The position numbers and the translations under genes were made by a program. Positions 1 to 6,935 of a DNA stretch of 13,525 bases are shown here, piece after piece. The first letter of the stretch is position 1. Each line of letters begins with the position of its first letter. This stretch comes from DATHGT01 sp035317605 (GTDB taxonomy: Bacteria; Methylomirabilota; Methylomirabilia; Rokubacteriales; CSP1-6): NCBI GenBank assembly GCA_035317605.1, contig DATHGT010000379.1, forward strand, positions 1-13,525, read 5' to 3'. The notes beneath the pieces were generated by a model that had not been told where the DNA came from, did no database searches, and saw only the letters and a program-made list of their open reading frames with translations.

Positions 1-130
1 TCGCGGAATTGGTTGACGGGCTCGCGTCGGGGGTCGAGCGCCGATTTCGCAGAAAAGAGGAGCGCAGCTCCTCTTTTCGAGGACCTAGGCCAGCCGACCC
101 CCGACGCGAGCCCGTCAACCAATTCCGCGA
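1..130. repeat. Perfect 36-bp inverted repeat with nested hairpin
   Basis: Bases 1-36 are the exact reverse complement of bases 95-130, with no mismatch. The left arm starts at the first base of the window, so the true arm may be longer. The 58 bases between the arms contain a second hairpin (52-63 with 67-78); the flanks of that inner hairpin (37-51 and 79-94) do not pair. The whole element lies just downstream of the mqnD stop codon. It may be a genuine intergenic palindrome enclosing a terminator, or a fold-back assembly artefact if the window begins at a contig end. Nothing in it looks coding. Confidence 0.9.
52..78. terminator. Candidate bidirectional intrinsic terminator
   Basis: A 12-bp perfect stem (52-63 with 67-78) closes a 3-nt loop (GCA). 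The core GAGGAGC/GCTCCTC is GC-rich and is flanked by AAAA on one side and TTTT on the other, so an RNA from either strand would end in a stem followed by U's. It lies about 64 bases downstream of the minus-strand mqnD stop codon, the expected place to end that transcript. The U-run is only four bases and is part of the stem, so termination strength is uncertain. Confidence 0.55.
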
Positions 131-141
131 GCACCATTAGC

Positions 142-972
142 TCAGACGGAGTCGAGGGGCGGGATCGCGGGCAGGAAGCCGCGGCGGTGGGCTTCGGAGA
201 ACAGGCGCGCGAGGGCGGCGTGGCCTTCGTCGCCGAGGCGGACGGTGTAGTCGTTGACGTACATCAGCACGAAGCGGCGGCAGGTCTCCCGGTCGATCCC
301 GCGGCTGTAGCGCATGGCGTAGTCCAGCGCCTCGTCCACGTTGGCGTGGGCCCACGCGATCGAGCGGCGGAGGCTCTCGGACAGCGCGCGATGCATGGGC
401 TCGCCGAGATCGCGCCGCATCACGTTGACCCCGAGGGGCAGCGGCAAGCCGGTATCGCGCTGCCACATCTCGCCGAGGTCGAGCACCTTCACGAGCCCCA
501 TGTCCCCGTGGGTGATCTGTCCCTCGTGGATCAACAGGCCGAGATCAGCCTGTCCGTCCAGGACCGCCTGAGGGATCTTGTCGAACGCGACCTCGATCAG
601 CGCCGGCTCTTCGGCCACGTAGAGGCGGAGCACCAGCGAGGCCGTGGTGTGACTGCCGGGGATCGCCACGACCTTGTTCGGAATCTCCCGCGGATCAATG
701 GGCTCGCGAGCGACCAGGATCGGCCCGTAGCCCTTGCCCATGGACGCGCCCGGATCCATCAGCCGGTAGCGGTCGGCGACCAGCGCATAGGTCGCCGCCG
801 AGACCGCGGTCACTTCCAGCTCCGCGGTCCGCGCCCGGCGGTTGAGCGATTCGATGTCCTCGAGCACGTGCTCTATGTGCGCTCCCGGCACGCTCACCTG
901 CCCCGACGTGAGCGCGTAGAACATGAAGGCGTCGTCGGCATCCGGACTATGGCCGATGCGAATCGTCTGCAT
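142..972 (-). CDS. mqnD: 1,4-dihydroxy-6-naphthoate synthase (MqnD), futalosine menaquinone pathway
   Basis: The 276-residue product matches the MqnD family, which converts cyclic dehypoxanthinyl futalosine to 1,4-dihydroxy-6-naphthoate in the futalosine route to menaquinone. Visible support: the N-terminal IRIGHSPDADDAFMFYAL signature (residues 4-21), a periplasmic-binding-protein-like fold, the SHTTASLVLRL segment (107-117) and LLIHEG (146-151), whose His149 is the likely equivalent of the family's catalytic His. Length is normal, and the ATG start puts the signature directly at the N-terminus. There is no signal peptide, so the protein is cytoplasmic. It is the last gene of a minus-strand run, 10 bases after the PHP gene, and a terminator-like hairpin follows it. 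The other mqn genes are not in the window. MqnA is a related family, but the HSPDxDDAFMFYAL start favours MqnD. Confidence 0.92.
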   Translation of the reverse strand: MQTIRIGHSPDADDAFMFYALTSGQVSVPGAHIEHVLEDIESLNRRARTAELEVTAVSAATYALVADRYRLMDPGASMGKGYGPILVAREPIDPREIPNKVVAIPGSHTTASLVLRLYVAEEPALIEVAFDKIPQAVLDGQADLGLLIHEGQITHGDMGLVKVLDLGEMWQRDTGLPLPLGVNVMRRDLGEPMHRALSESLRRSIAWAHANVDEALDYAMRYSRGIDRETCRRFVLMYVNDYTVRLGDEGHAALARLFSEAHRRGFLPAIPPLDSV

Positions 973-982
973 GGCTCCCCGC

Positions 983-1546
983 TCAGGCTCCGGCGTCCGC
1001 GAAGCCCCGCGCGAAGTTGCCGGCGCGGACGGCGCGGATGATGGCGTCGCGGTCGCGTGGCGCGTCCACCTCGATCCACGCGCGTCCGAAGTGGTGCGGC
1101 TTGTGGGCGTCGTCGGTGGCGATCTTGGTGAGCGGGATCTCGTCGGTCTCGTAGAGCGCGCGATAGCGGCCGGTATCGGTCACCTCGACCGCCTCCACGT
1201 TCAGCCCGTCCTGCCGGAGGACGTTCATCCGTCGAAGGGTCTCTGGAATCGAGAGCTTGTAGCGCGCCGGATGATTCAGCACGTGAAGAGTCTCGCGGTC
1301 GCCGATCACGCGTCCCACGTGCTGGGGAAAGCGCTGGTAGCTGATCTCGACGCCCTGGAACAGGAGCAGCCGCGGCGAGAGCGCGCGCAGCGCCCGCCAG
1401 TAGTCGTCACCGACGAGGTCCTCGTGATCGGTGATGGCGAGAAAGTCGTAGCCGAGCGCCTCGTACGCCGCGATCAGCTCCGTCGGGGACTTGACGCCAT
1501 CGGAGAACAGGGTGTGAGCGTGGAGGTTACCGCGGAGACGCGGCAC
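983..1546 (-). CDS. PHP-domain metal-dependent phosphoesterase
   Basis: The 187-residue protein is almost entirely one PHP domain. The metal-binding set is visible in order: H9-x-H11 (NLHAHT), D16 (SDG), D40-H41 (ITDHED), E67 (GVEIS), H92 (NHP) and D146/H148 (DDAH). This family hydrolyses phosphoesters such as histidinol phosphate, nucleoside 3',5'-bisphosphates or short oligonucleotides using bound metals; the substrate here cannot be told. The start is GTG, two codons after an in-frame TGA that also ends the upstream gene, so no longer start is possible. It sits 3 bases after the secreted-protein gene and 10 bases before mqnD, so it is probably co-transcribed. No signal peptide is seen, which suggests a cytoplasmic enzyme. 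A role in menaquinone synthesis is not implied. Confidence 0.85.
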   Translation of the reverse strand: MPRLRGNLHAHTLFSDGVKSPTELIAAYEALGYDFLAITDHEDLVGDDYWRALRALSPRLLLFQGVEISYQRFPQHVGRVIGDRETLHVLNHPARYKLSIPETLRRMNVLRQDGLNVEAVEVTDTGRYRALYETDEIPLTKIATDDAHKPHHFGRAWIEVDAPRDRDAIIRAVRAGNFARGFADAGA

Positions 1547-1549
1547 GTG

Positions 1550-1945
1550 TCAGCGGGCGCGAGCCTTCGGTGACGGTGGCGGACCACCCCACTCGAAGGC
1601 GAACCCGATCGCGAAGTAGCCGGTGACCTCGCGGGCCCCGCTCTGGGTGCCGCCCATGGCCGCCGTCGGCGACGTCCAGCCGGCCACGCCCATGCGTCCG
1701 GTCTCCGTCGGCGTGGACAGGGGCTCGATGAACGCGGGCTCGTAATGCACCCGCGGCCCCAGCGGGACGAACCGGTGGTCGTCAGGCTGCGTGATCTCGT
1801 ACTGCAGCCCGGGATTGATGATCCCTTCGATCTCCTGGCCACGGGGCGCCGTCGGCGCCTTGATCTCGAACTGCTGCTGCGCCGCGGCCACGGCGGCCGT
1901 CAGCGCGACCACGAGAACGGCGATCGGAAGCGTGTACCGCTTCAT
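1550..1945 (-). CDS. Small secreted protein of unknown function
   Basis: I do not recognise this 131-residue protein. It has a clear Sec signal peptide: KR at residues 2-3, a hydrophobic stretch from about 6 to 21, and a likely cut after VAAA (22/23) before QQQ. The mature part has about 109 residues, no cysteine and no obvious domain; it is rich in Pro, Gly and Thr and ends in a basic tail (KARAR). The segment GYFAIGFAFEWG (about 109-120) alternates hydrophobic residues like a beta strand, so an outer-membrane-associated or beta-rich periplasmic protein is possible. It is the first gene of the minus-strand run leading to the PHP gene and mqnD. A TACAAT hexamer lies 6 nt upstream of its ATG and no Shine-Dalgarno is seen, consistent with a leaderless transcript. 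Confidence 0.7.
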   Translation of the reverse strand: MKRYTLPIAVLVVALTAAVAAAQQQFEIKAPTAPRGQEIEGIINPGLQYEITQPDDHRFVPLGPRVHYEPAFIEPLSTPTETGRMGVAGWTSPTAAMGGTQSGAREVTGYFAIGFAFEWGGPPPSPKARAR

Positions 1946-1951
1946 ACGTTC

Positions 1952-1957
1952 ATTGTA
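1952..1957 (-). promoter_or_regulatory. Candidate -10 element (TACAAT) close to the start codon
   Basis: On the minus strand TACAAT, one mismatch from TATAAT, ends 6 nt before the ATG at 1945. Transcription would begin at or next to the start codon, giving a leaderless mRNA; no Shine-Dalgarno is present. No good -35 lies 16-18 nt upstream (CGCCCC there); TTGCGA occurs only 11 nt upstream. Moderate to low support. Confidence 0.4.
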
Positions 1958-1999
1958 CCGCGATTGATTCGCAAGGGGCGTAGTTCGAGCGCGGGCTTG

Positions 2000-2015
2000 C
2001 CGGCGCTAGCGCCGG
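2000..2015. repeat. 16-bp perfect palindrome at a gene 3' end
   Basis: CCGGCGCTAGCGCCGG is its own reverse complement. It overlaps the TAG stop codon at 2006-2008 that ends the fourth gene of the RND operon. It could form a GC-rich hairpin at the 3' end of that message, but there is no T-run, so it is not a standard intrinsic terminator. A dimeric protein site is an alternative; coincidence in GC-rich DNA cannot be excluded. Confidence 0.4.
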
Positions 2016-2707
2016 GGCTGGTACGGCTGATCGGGTCGTCGTGGGGGTTGAATGCTCTCGGCCACACCGGTGAGCCAGACGTTGCGGTCGGTCAAGTCAA
2101 CCGGCTCGACGGCCCCGCCGACGACGGTCAGCTCCTTCAACCAGTACGTCACCGCATAATATCCGGCGAGCTTGTCGGGCAGGAGAAACGGCAGCGGCGG
2201 CGGCGGCGGGCGATATTGACCCGGGGGGATCGGGCGCTCCAGCGGGGTCTTGCTGACGTAGGTCGAGCGCGAGGCCAAGAGCACCCAGGGGCCGGCCGGT
2301 ACGCCTTCCAGTGTGAAGCGGCCGTCGCCGTCGACGGTGGCCCCCTGCGGAAGGTCACCGGCCCCGGCCTCCAGCAACGCCTTCTCGTACGCCTCGCGCG
2401 CCCGGCGCACCGACGGCGCGGAATCGCGAAAGGCCTCGCCGGAGTCGCGGGCGCCGCGCTTGATCGCGTTGAGGCGGAACAGCCACGTCTCCGACCGGGG
2501 CAACAGCGACACCGCGACCGCGGTCAGCGGCATATCGGGCAACGTCGGCCGCCGCCGCTCCTGGAACGCGCGTCCGCGCACTCCGCCCACCTCGTGCAGC
2601 GCGGCCGAGTCCCGGTAGCGCTCGATCGGCGCGTCGACGCCCTGGGCCAGCGCCACCGAGGCCAGCCCGAGCGCGGCGCCGGCAAGAACGAGTCTCAGTC
2701 GAATCAC
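2006..2707 (-). CDS. Secreted carboxypeptidase-regulatory-like protein, last gene of RND operon
   Basis: The 233-residue product has a Sec signal peptide (1-21, cut after ALA). Two halves of a carboxypeptidase-regulatory/transthyretin-like beta-sandwich are recognisable: GGVRGRAF...PLTAVAVSLLP (about 41-70) and DGDGRFTLEGVPAGPWVLLA (116-135). Between them is a charged segment (about 71-110) that looks helical, an uncommon insertion. A run of six prolines broken by Leu (about 157-163) and a basic, Pro-rich C-terminus follow. The GTG start at 2707 overlaps the pump gene's TGA by four bases (GTGA), so it is translationally coupled to the pump. By context it should be a periplasmic or cell-surface accessory of metal efflux; the function itself is unknown. 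It has no Cys or His cluster to suggest metal binding. Confidence 0.75.
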   Translation of the reverse strand: MIRLRLVLAGAALGLASVALAQGVDAPIERYRDSAALHEVGGVRGRAFQERRRPTLPDMPLTAVAVSLLPRSETWLFRLNAIKRGARDSGEAFRDSAPSVRRAREAYEKALLEAGAGDLPQGATVDGDGRFTLEGVPAGPWVLLASRSTYVSKTPLERPIPPGQYRPPPPPLPFLLPDKLAGYYAVTYWLKELTVVGGAVEPVDLTDRNVWLTGVAESIQPPRRPDQPYQPRR

Positions 2708-5700
2708 CGTTTCAGCTTAACCCCGTCGCCGGCCGACGCCTCCGGGGCGGCCGACCGGCGGGTGATCAGCGCGTAGACCGCGGGGAGGACCAGGAGCGTG
2801 AGGACGGTGGACGAGATCAGCCCGCCGACGACCACCCGCGCCAGCGGCTGCTGGATCTCGGCCCCGATCCCGTGGGAGAACGCGGCGGGCAGGAACCCGA
2901 TCACCGCGACGATCGCGGACACGACGATGGCCCGGAACCGGATCTCGCAGCCGCGAATGATCGCCTCCCGCCCCGAGAACCCGTCGGTCACGGCCTGGCG
3001 GATCGACGACACCAGCACGACGCCGTTCAGCACGCTGACCCCGAACACCGCGATGTAGCCCACGGCCGCCGAGATGTTGAAGTTCGAGCCCCAGAGCCAC
3101 AGCGCGACGGTCCCGCCGACCAGCGCGAAGGGCAGATTCAGCATGATCAGCACCGCGTCGCCCACCGACTGAAACGCGCCGAACAGCAGCACGAAGATGA
3201 TGAAGATCACCAGCGGCACGATCAGGTAGAGCCGACCCAGCGCGCGCTGCTGGTCCTCGAAGCGGCCGCTCCACACCATCCGGTACCCCTCGGGGAGCTT
3301 CACGGCGGCCCGCACCTTCTGCATCGCCTCCGCGACCAGGCCGCCCATGTCGCGGCCGCGCACGCTCCACTTGATGGCCACGCGCCGGACGTTGCCGTCG
3401 CGGTCGATCTCGGCCAGGCCGTCGGTCTGCACGAACTCCGCGAGCTGCACGAGCGGGATCCGCTCTCCGGACGGCGCGCTGATCGACAGCCGGCGCAGGT
3501 CGACGAGCGGGTCGCCGTCGCCGCGGATGCGCACGGCGAGCTCGAAGCGGCGCTCGCCCTCGAGGACCTCGGTGGCCACGCGCCCCTTGGTCCCCGCCTC
3601 CAGCGTGTCCTGGATGTCCTGCACGTTGATCCCGTGACGGGCCGCCGCCGCCCGATCGACGATGATCTGGAGCTGCGGCTGGCCGACGAAGTGGTCCCAG
3701 TCGAGGTCGGTCACGCCTGATATGTCGCGGAGCACGCGGGAGATCTCGCGGGCCTTGGCGTCCATCACGAACACGTCGGGGCCGAAGAGCTTGATGGCCA
3801 GCTCGCCCTTCACGCCGGCCAGCGCCTCGTCCACGTTGTCCTTGATCGGCTGGGAGAAGTTCATGGTCATGCCCGGGATCTTGCGCAGCGACTCGGCCAT
3901 GGCGTCGATGAGCGCGCTCTTGTGCTTGAAGCGCGTCCACTCCTCGCGGGGCCGGAGCCCGATGAAGAACTCCGCGTTGTCGGCCGCCTCGGGATCGGTC
4001 CCGTCGTCGGGCGCGCCGACCTGCGAGGTCACCACCCTCACCTCGGGGAACTCGCGCACGCGATCGCGCACCTCCCGGATGTACGGGCGGACGCCTTCGA
4101 TGGAGATGCCGAGCGGAAAGGTCAGCCGCAGCCAGAGATCGCCCTCGTCCAGCTCGGGCAAGAACTCCTTGCCGAGGCTGACGAACACGAAGAGCGAGAG
4201 CGCCACCAGCGCGGCGGCGCCGGCCACGGGGACGAGCGGCCGGCGCAGACAGAAGCGCAGTGTCGGCACGTAGGGCCGGCGGAGCCAGCGCAGCAACGGG
4301 CTCTCCCGCTCGGACGGTGGCCGGCGGAAGAACAGGCTCGACAGCACGGGGATCAGCGTGAGCGTGAGGACCAGCGAGCCGATCACGGCCAGCGCGATGG
4401 TCACCGCCATCGGCCGGAAGAGCTTGCCCTCGATGCGCTGGAACGTCAGGATCGGCACGTAGACGGCGAGGATGATCAGCACCGCGAAGGTGAGCGGACG
4501 CGCCACCTGCACGGCCGCGTGCTGCACCTCGCGGACGACGCGCGGGCCGGTGGGACGTCGCTCGCCCAGGTGACGCATGATGTTCTCGGTCATGATCACG
4601 GCGCCGTCCACGATGATCCCGAAGTCGATGGCCCCCAGCGACAGGAGATTGGCGGGGATCCCGCGCAGGTCCATGAAGATGAACGCGAACAGCAGCGACA
4701 GCGGGATCGTCACGGCCACGATGAGCGCGGCCCGGATGTTGTAGAGGAAGAGCGAGAGCAGCACGATGACCAGGGCCGCGCCCTCGACCAGGTTCGTGAG
4801 CACGGTCTTGACCGTGGTCTTCACGAGCTTGTCGCGGCTGTAGTACGGGCGCAGCTCCACCCCGCTGGGCAGGATGTCCTGGACCTCGGAGAGCTTGGCC
4901 TTGAGCGCCTCCAGCACCTCGCCGGGGTTCTCGCCCTTGCGCATGCGGATGATGCCGGCCACGATGTCGTCCTCGCCGTCCCGTCCGAACACGCCGAGGC
5001 GGATGGCGTGGCCGATCCCGACCTCGCCGATGTCCCGCACGCGGATCGGCGTCCCCTTCTGCGCGGACACCACGATGTTCTCGACGTCGCGCGTCGACTG
5101 GATCAGGCCGATCCCCCGGACGGTGAGCGCGTACTGGCCGCGCGGGACGTAGCTGCCCCCGGCATTGGCGTTGTTGGCGGCCACCGCGTCGAAGACCTGC
5201 TTGAGCGTGAGGTTGTAGGCGCGCAGCCGGGCGGGATCGAGGGTGATCTGGTACTGCTTGATGCCCCCGCCCCACGAGACCACGTCGGCGATGCCCGGGA
5301 TCTTGAGGAACTCGCGCTCCAGCACCCAGTCCTGGAACGCCTTCACTTCGACCAGCGGCATGGTCTTGCTGTGCAGCGTGTAGCGGTAGATCTCGCCGAT
5401 CACGCTCGACAGCGCGCCCAGCCGCGGCTTGGCGTCCTGGGGCACCTCGGCCTGGGTCAGCCGCTCGAGCACCTGCTGGCGCGCCCAGTACTTGTCGGTG
5501 CCGTCTCCGAAGAGCACGCGGATCGAGCTGAGCCCGAACAGCGACTGGGAGCGGAGGAACGTCACGTTCGGGATCCCGTTGAGCTGCTTCTCGATGGCGA
5601 TCGTGATCAGCCGCTCGACCTCCTCGGCGGCGTGACCGGGCCAGAGCGTGATCACGTCGACCTGCACGTCGCCGACGTCCGGGTAGGCCTCGATGGGCAA

Positions 5701-5799
5701 CCGCGTCCACGCCACGAGGCCGGCCGCGGTGAGCAGCAGGGCCAGAGCCAGCGTGATGAAGCGCTGGTGGAGCGCGAACGCGATGAGGCGTCCCGTCAC
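2704..5799 (-). CDS. czcA: CzcA-type heavy-metal RND efflux pump
   Basis: The 1031-residue inner-membrane proton/metal antiporter belongs to the heavy-metal-efflux RND family and has normal full length. Twelve membrane segments in the RND 1+6+5 layout are apparent, with two large periplasmic loops (about 30-330 and 540-860). The TM4 motif IDFGIIVDGAVIMTEN carries D392, D398 and E405, with the same 6- and 7-residue spacing as the essential D402/D408/E415 of Cupriavidus CzcA. This points to divalent cations (Zn, Co, Cd, Ni) rather than the Cu/Ag CusA type; the exact metal is not readable. The GTG start at 5799 overlaps the adaptor's TGA by four bases and places RLIAFALHQRF at the N-terminus as usual. 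The frame stays open far upstream, but that part is antifamily, arginine-rich sequence inside the adaptor gene. It overlaps the next gene by four bases too. Confidence 0.95.
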   Translation of the reverse strand: MTGRLIAFALHQRFITLALALLLTAAGLVAWTRLPIEAYPDVGDVQVDVITLWPGHAAEEVERLITIAIEKQLNGIPNVTFLRSQSLFGLSSIRVLFGDGTDKYWARQQVLERLTQAEVPQDAKPRLGALSSVIGEIYRYTLHSKTMPLVEVKAFQDWVLEREFLKIPGIADVVSWGGGIKQYQITLDPARLRAYNLTLKQVFDAVAANNANAGGSYVPRGQYALTVRGIGLIQSTRDVENIVVSAQKGTPIRVRDIGEVGIGHAIRLGVFGRDGEDDIVAGIIRMRKGENPGEVLEALKAKLSEVQDILPSGVELRPYYSRDKLVKTTVKTVLTNLVEGAALVIVLLSLFLYNIRAALIVAVTIPLSLLFAFIFMDLRGIPANLLSLGAIDFGIIVDGAVIMTENIMRHLGERRPTGPRVVREVQHAAVQVARPLTFAVLIILAVYVPILTFQRIEGKLFRPMAVTIALAVIGSLVLTLTLIPVLSSLFFRRPPSERESPLLRWLRRPYVPTLRFCLRRPLVPVAGAAALVALSLFVFVSLGKEFLPELDEGDLWLRLTFPLGISIEGVRPYIREVRDRVREFPEVRVVTSQVGAPDDGTDPEAADNAEFFIGLRPREEWTRFKHKSALIDAMAESLRKIPGMTMNFSQPIKDNVDEALAGVKGELAIKLFGPDVFVMDAKAREISRVLRDISGVTDLDWDHFVGQPQLQIIVDRAAAARHGINVQDIQDTLEAGTKGRVATEVLEGERRFELAVRIRGDGDPLVDLRRLSISAPSGERIPLVQLAEFVQTDGLAEIDRDGNVRRVAIKWSVRGRDMGGLVAEAMQKVRAAVKLPEGYRMVWSGRFEDQQRALGRLYLIVPLVIFIIFVLLFGAFQSVGDAVLIMLNLPFALVGGTVALWLWGSNFNISAAVGYIAVFGVSVLNGVVLVSSIRQAVTDGFSGREAIIRGCEIRFRAIVVSAIVAVIGFLPAAFSHGIGAEIQQPLARVVVGGLISSTVLTLLVLPAVYALITRRSAAPEASAGDGVKLKR

Positions 5800-6935
5800 T
5801 TCGCCGACTTCTTGAGCAGGATGCTGCCCTGGCTCACCACCCGATCGCTCGGCGTGACGCCCCGCCGGACCTCGACGGAGTCGTCGAGGTCGGCGCCGAG
5901 CGTCACCGGCCGCCGCTCGTAGGCGTCCTGGCCCGTGGCCACGAGCACGAAGGTGGCGCCGTTCTCGCGGTGCACCGCGGCCTGGGGCACGGTGAGGGCG
6001 CGGGTCGAGCCGGTGGCGATCGAGACCTTCACGAACATCTCGGCCTTCAGCGCGCGCCCCCGGTTCGGGACCGCGCCGCGGACCTTCACGGTCCGGGTCT
6101 CCCGGTCGACCGAATCGCTGATGTAGGCCACGGTGCCCTCGTAGCGATCGTTGGGACAGCACGGGAGCCGGACGGCCATCGGCTGGCCGGGCTTCACGGT
6201 CGGGACGTCGGGCTCGTACACGTCGGCCAGCACCCACATCGTCGAGAGGTCGGCGATCACGAAGAGGCTGGCCGGCGTATCGGATTGCCCGTAGGCCACC
6301 ACCTGTCCGGGCGTGACGTTGCGCTCCACGACCACGCCCCCGCGCGGCGCGGTGATGACCAGCGTGGTCGCGGCGTCCTTGCGGGCGGCGATGTCGGCGA
6401 GCTGCTCGGTCTTGACCCCGAGCGTGCGCAGCCGCGACGAGGCGCGCTCGCGCTCGGCCATCGTGCGCCGGTACTCGCTCTCGGCGTCGCGAATCTCCTT
6501 GGCCGCGATGGCCCGCACCTCGAACAGCTCGCGGGCGAGCTTGAGCGCCGCCTCCGAGCGCTCGACGTCGGACACCGCCTTGGCGTAGTCGGTCTTGGCC
6601 AGGCCGAGGTCGGAACTGTCGACCACCAGCAATCGGTGCCCCGTCTCCACCGCGTCGCCGGGCTTGGCCAGCACTTCGATCACGCGCCCTGTCACGGTGG
6701 CGTTGATCCGCACTAGCGCTTCCTCGTTGAACGTCACCTTGCCGCTGGTCTCGAGCGCGCTGTGACGGGTGCGGTACTCGGGCGTCACCGTGGTCACCGC
6801 GGAGGCGGGCGGAGACTCCGCGGCGCGGGTCTCCGGTCTGGGTGCGGCCGCCGCCGGGCCTCGCGACGATCGATCACCGCAGCCGGCGGTGGCCAGGATC
6901 AGCCCGAGCGCGGCGAGGACGCCGACGCGCGTCAT
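5796..6935 (-). CDS. CzcB/CusB-type periplasmic adaptor lipoprotein of RND efflux system
   Basis: The 379-residue membrane-fusion protein links the RND pump to the outer-membrane channel. A signal sequence ends in ATAGC (Cys19), a probable lipobox, although Thr at -3 is unusual. A linker rich in Ala, Pro and Arg is followed by a barrel-sandwich half (GKVTFNEEALVRINATVTGRV, 65-85), an alpha-hairpin (about 112-185, charged heptad-like), the second half-motif (APRGGVVVERNVTPGQVV, 206-223), a beta-barrel (235-315) and a membrane-proximal domain. In the barrel, where relatives usually have a YPG-like turn, there is a CC pair (C259-C260, LPCCPND), which is unusual and could bind metal or form a disulfide. 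ATG start; it overlaps the channel gene by ATGA and the pump gene by GTGA. No N-terminal CusB-style Met metal-binding motif is seen. Confidence 0.92.
   Translation of the reverse strand: MTRVGVLAALGLILATAGCGDRSSRGPAAAAPRPETRAAESPPASAVTTVTPEYRTRHSALETSGKVTFNEEALVRINATVTGRVIEVLAKPGDAVETGHRLLVVDSSDLGLAKTDYAKAVSDVERSEAALKLARELFEVRAIAAKEIRDAESEYRRTMAERERASSRLRTLGVKTEQLADIAARKDAATTLVITAPRGGVVVERNVTPGQVVAYGQSDTPASLFVIADLSTMWVLADVYEPDVPTVKPGQPMAVRLPCCPNDRYEGTVAYISDSVDRETRTVKVRGAVPNRGRALKAEMFVKVSIATGSTRALTVPQAAVHRENGATFVLVATGQDAYERRPVTLGADLDDSVEVRRGVTPSDRVVSQGSILLKKSAK

Noticed and set aside
13..1041. Plus-strand 342-codon open frame starting in the palindrome and covering mqnD
   Set aside because: Antisense to a clear mqnD and begins inside the inverted repeat; composition is that of a mirror frame.
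2187..2212. GGC-repeat tract as a microsatellite
   Set aside because: It encodes the short poly-proline segment of the secreted protein and is too short and imperfect to call a tandem repeat.
2717..5710. Minus-strand open frame of 997 codons in another frame of the pump gene
   Set aside because: Arg/Ala/Gly-rich low-complexity translation, fully inside czcA; a GC-bias shadow.
3922..5922. Long plus-strand open frame (666 codons) antisense to the pump gene
   Set aside because: Rich in His, Arg, Asp and Gln with no domain. It is the mirror of a GC-rich, third-position-biased true gene; the minus-strand pump has clear family motifs.
5800..6237. N-terminal extension of the pump to position 6237
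   Set aside because: The extension is arginine-rich and overlaps the adaptor's coding sequence. The GTG at 5799 gives the standard RND N-terminus and a four-base overlap.
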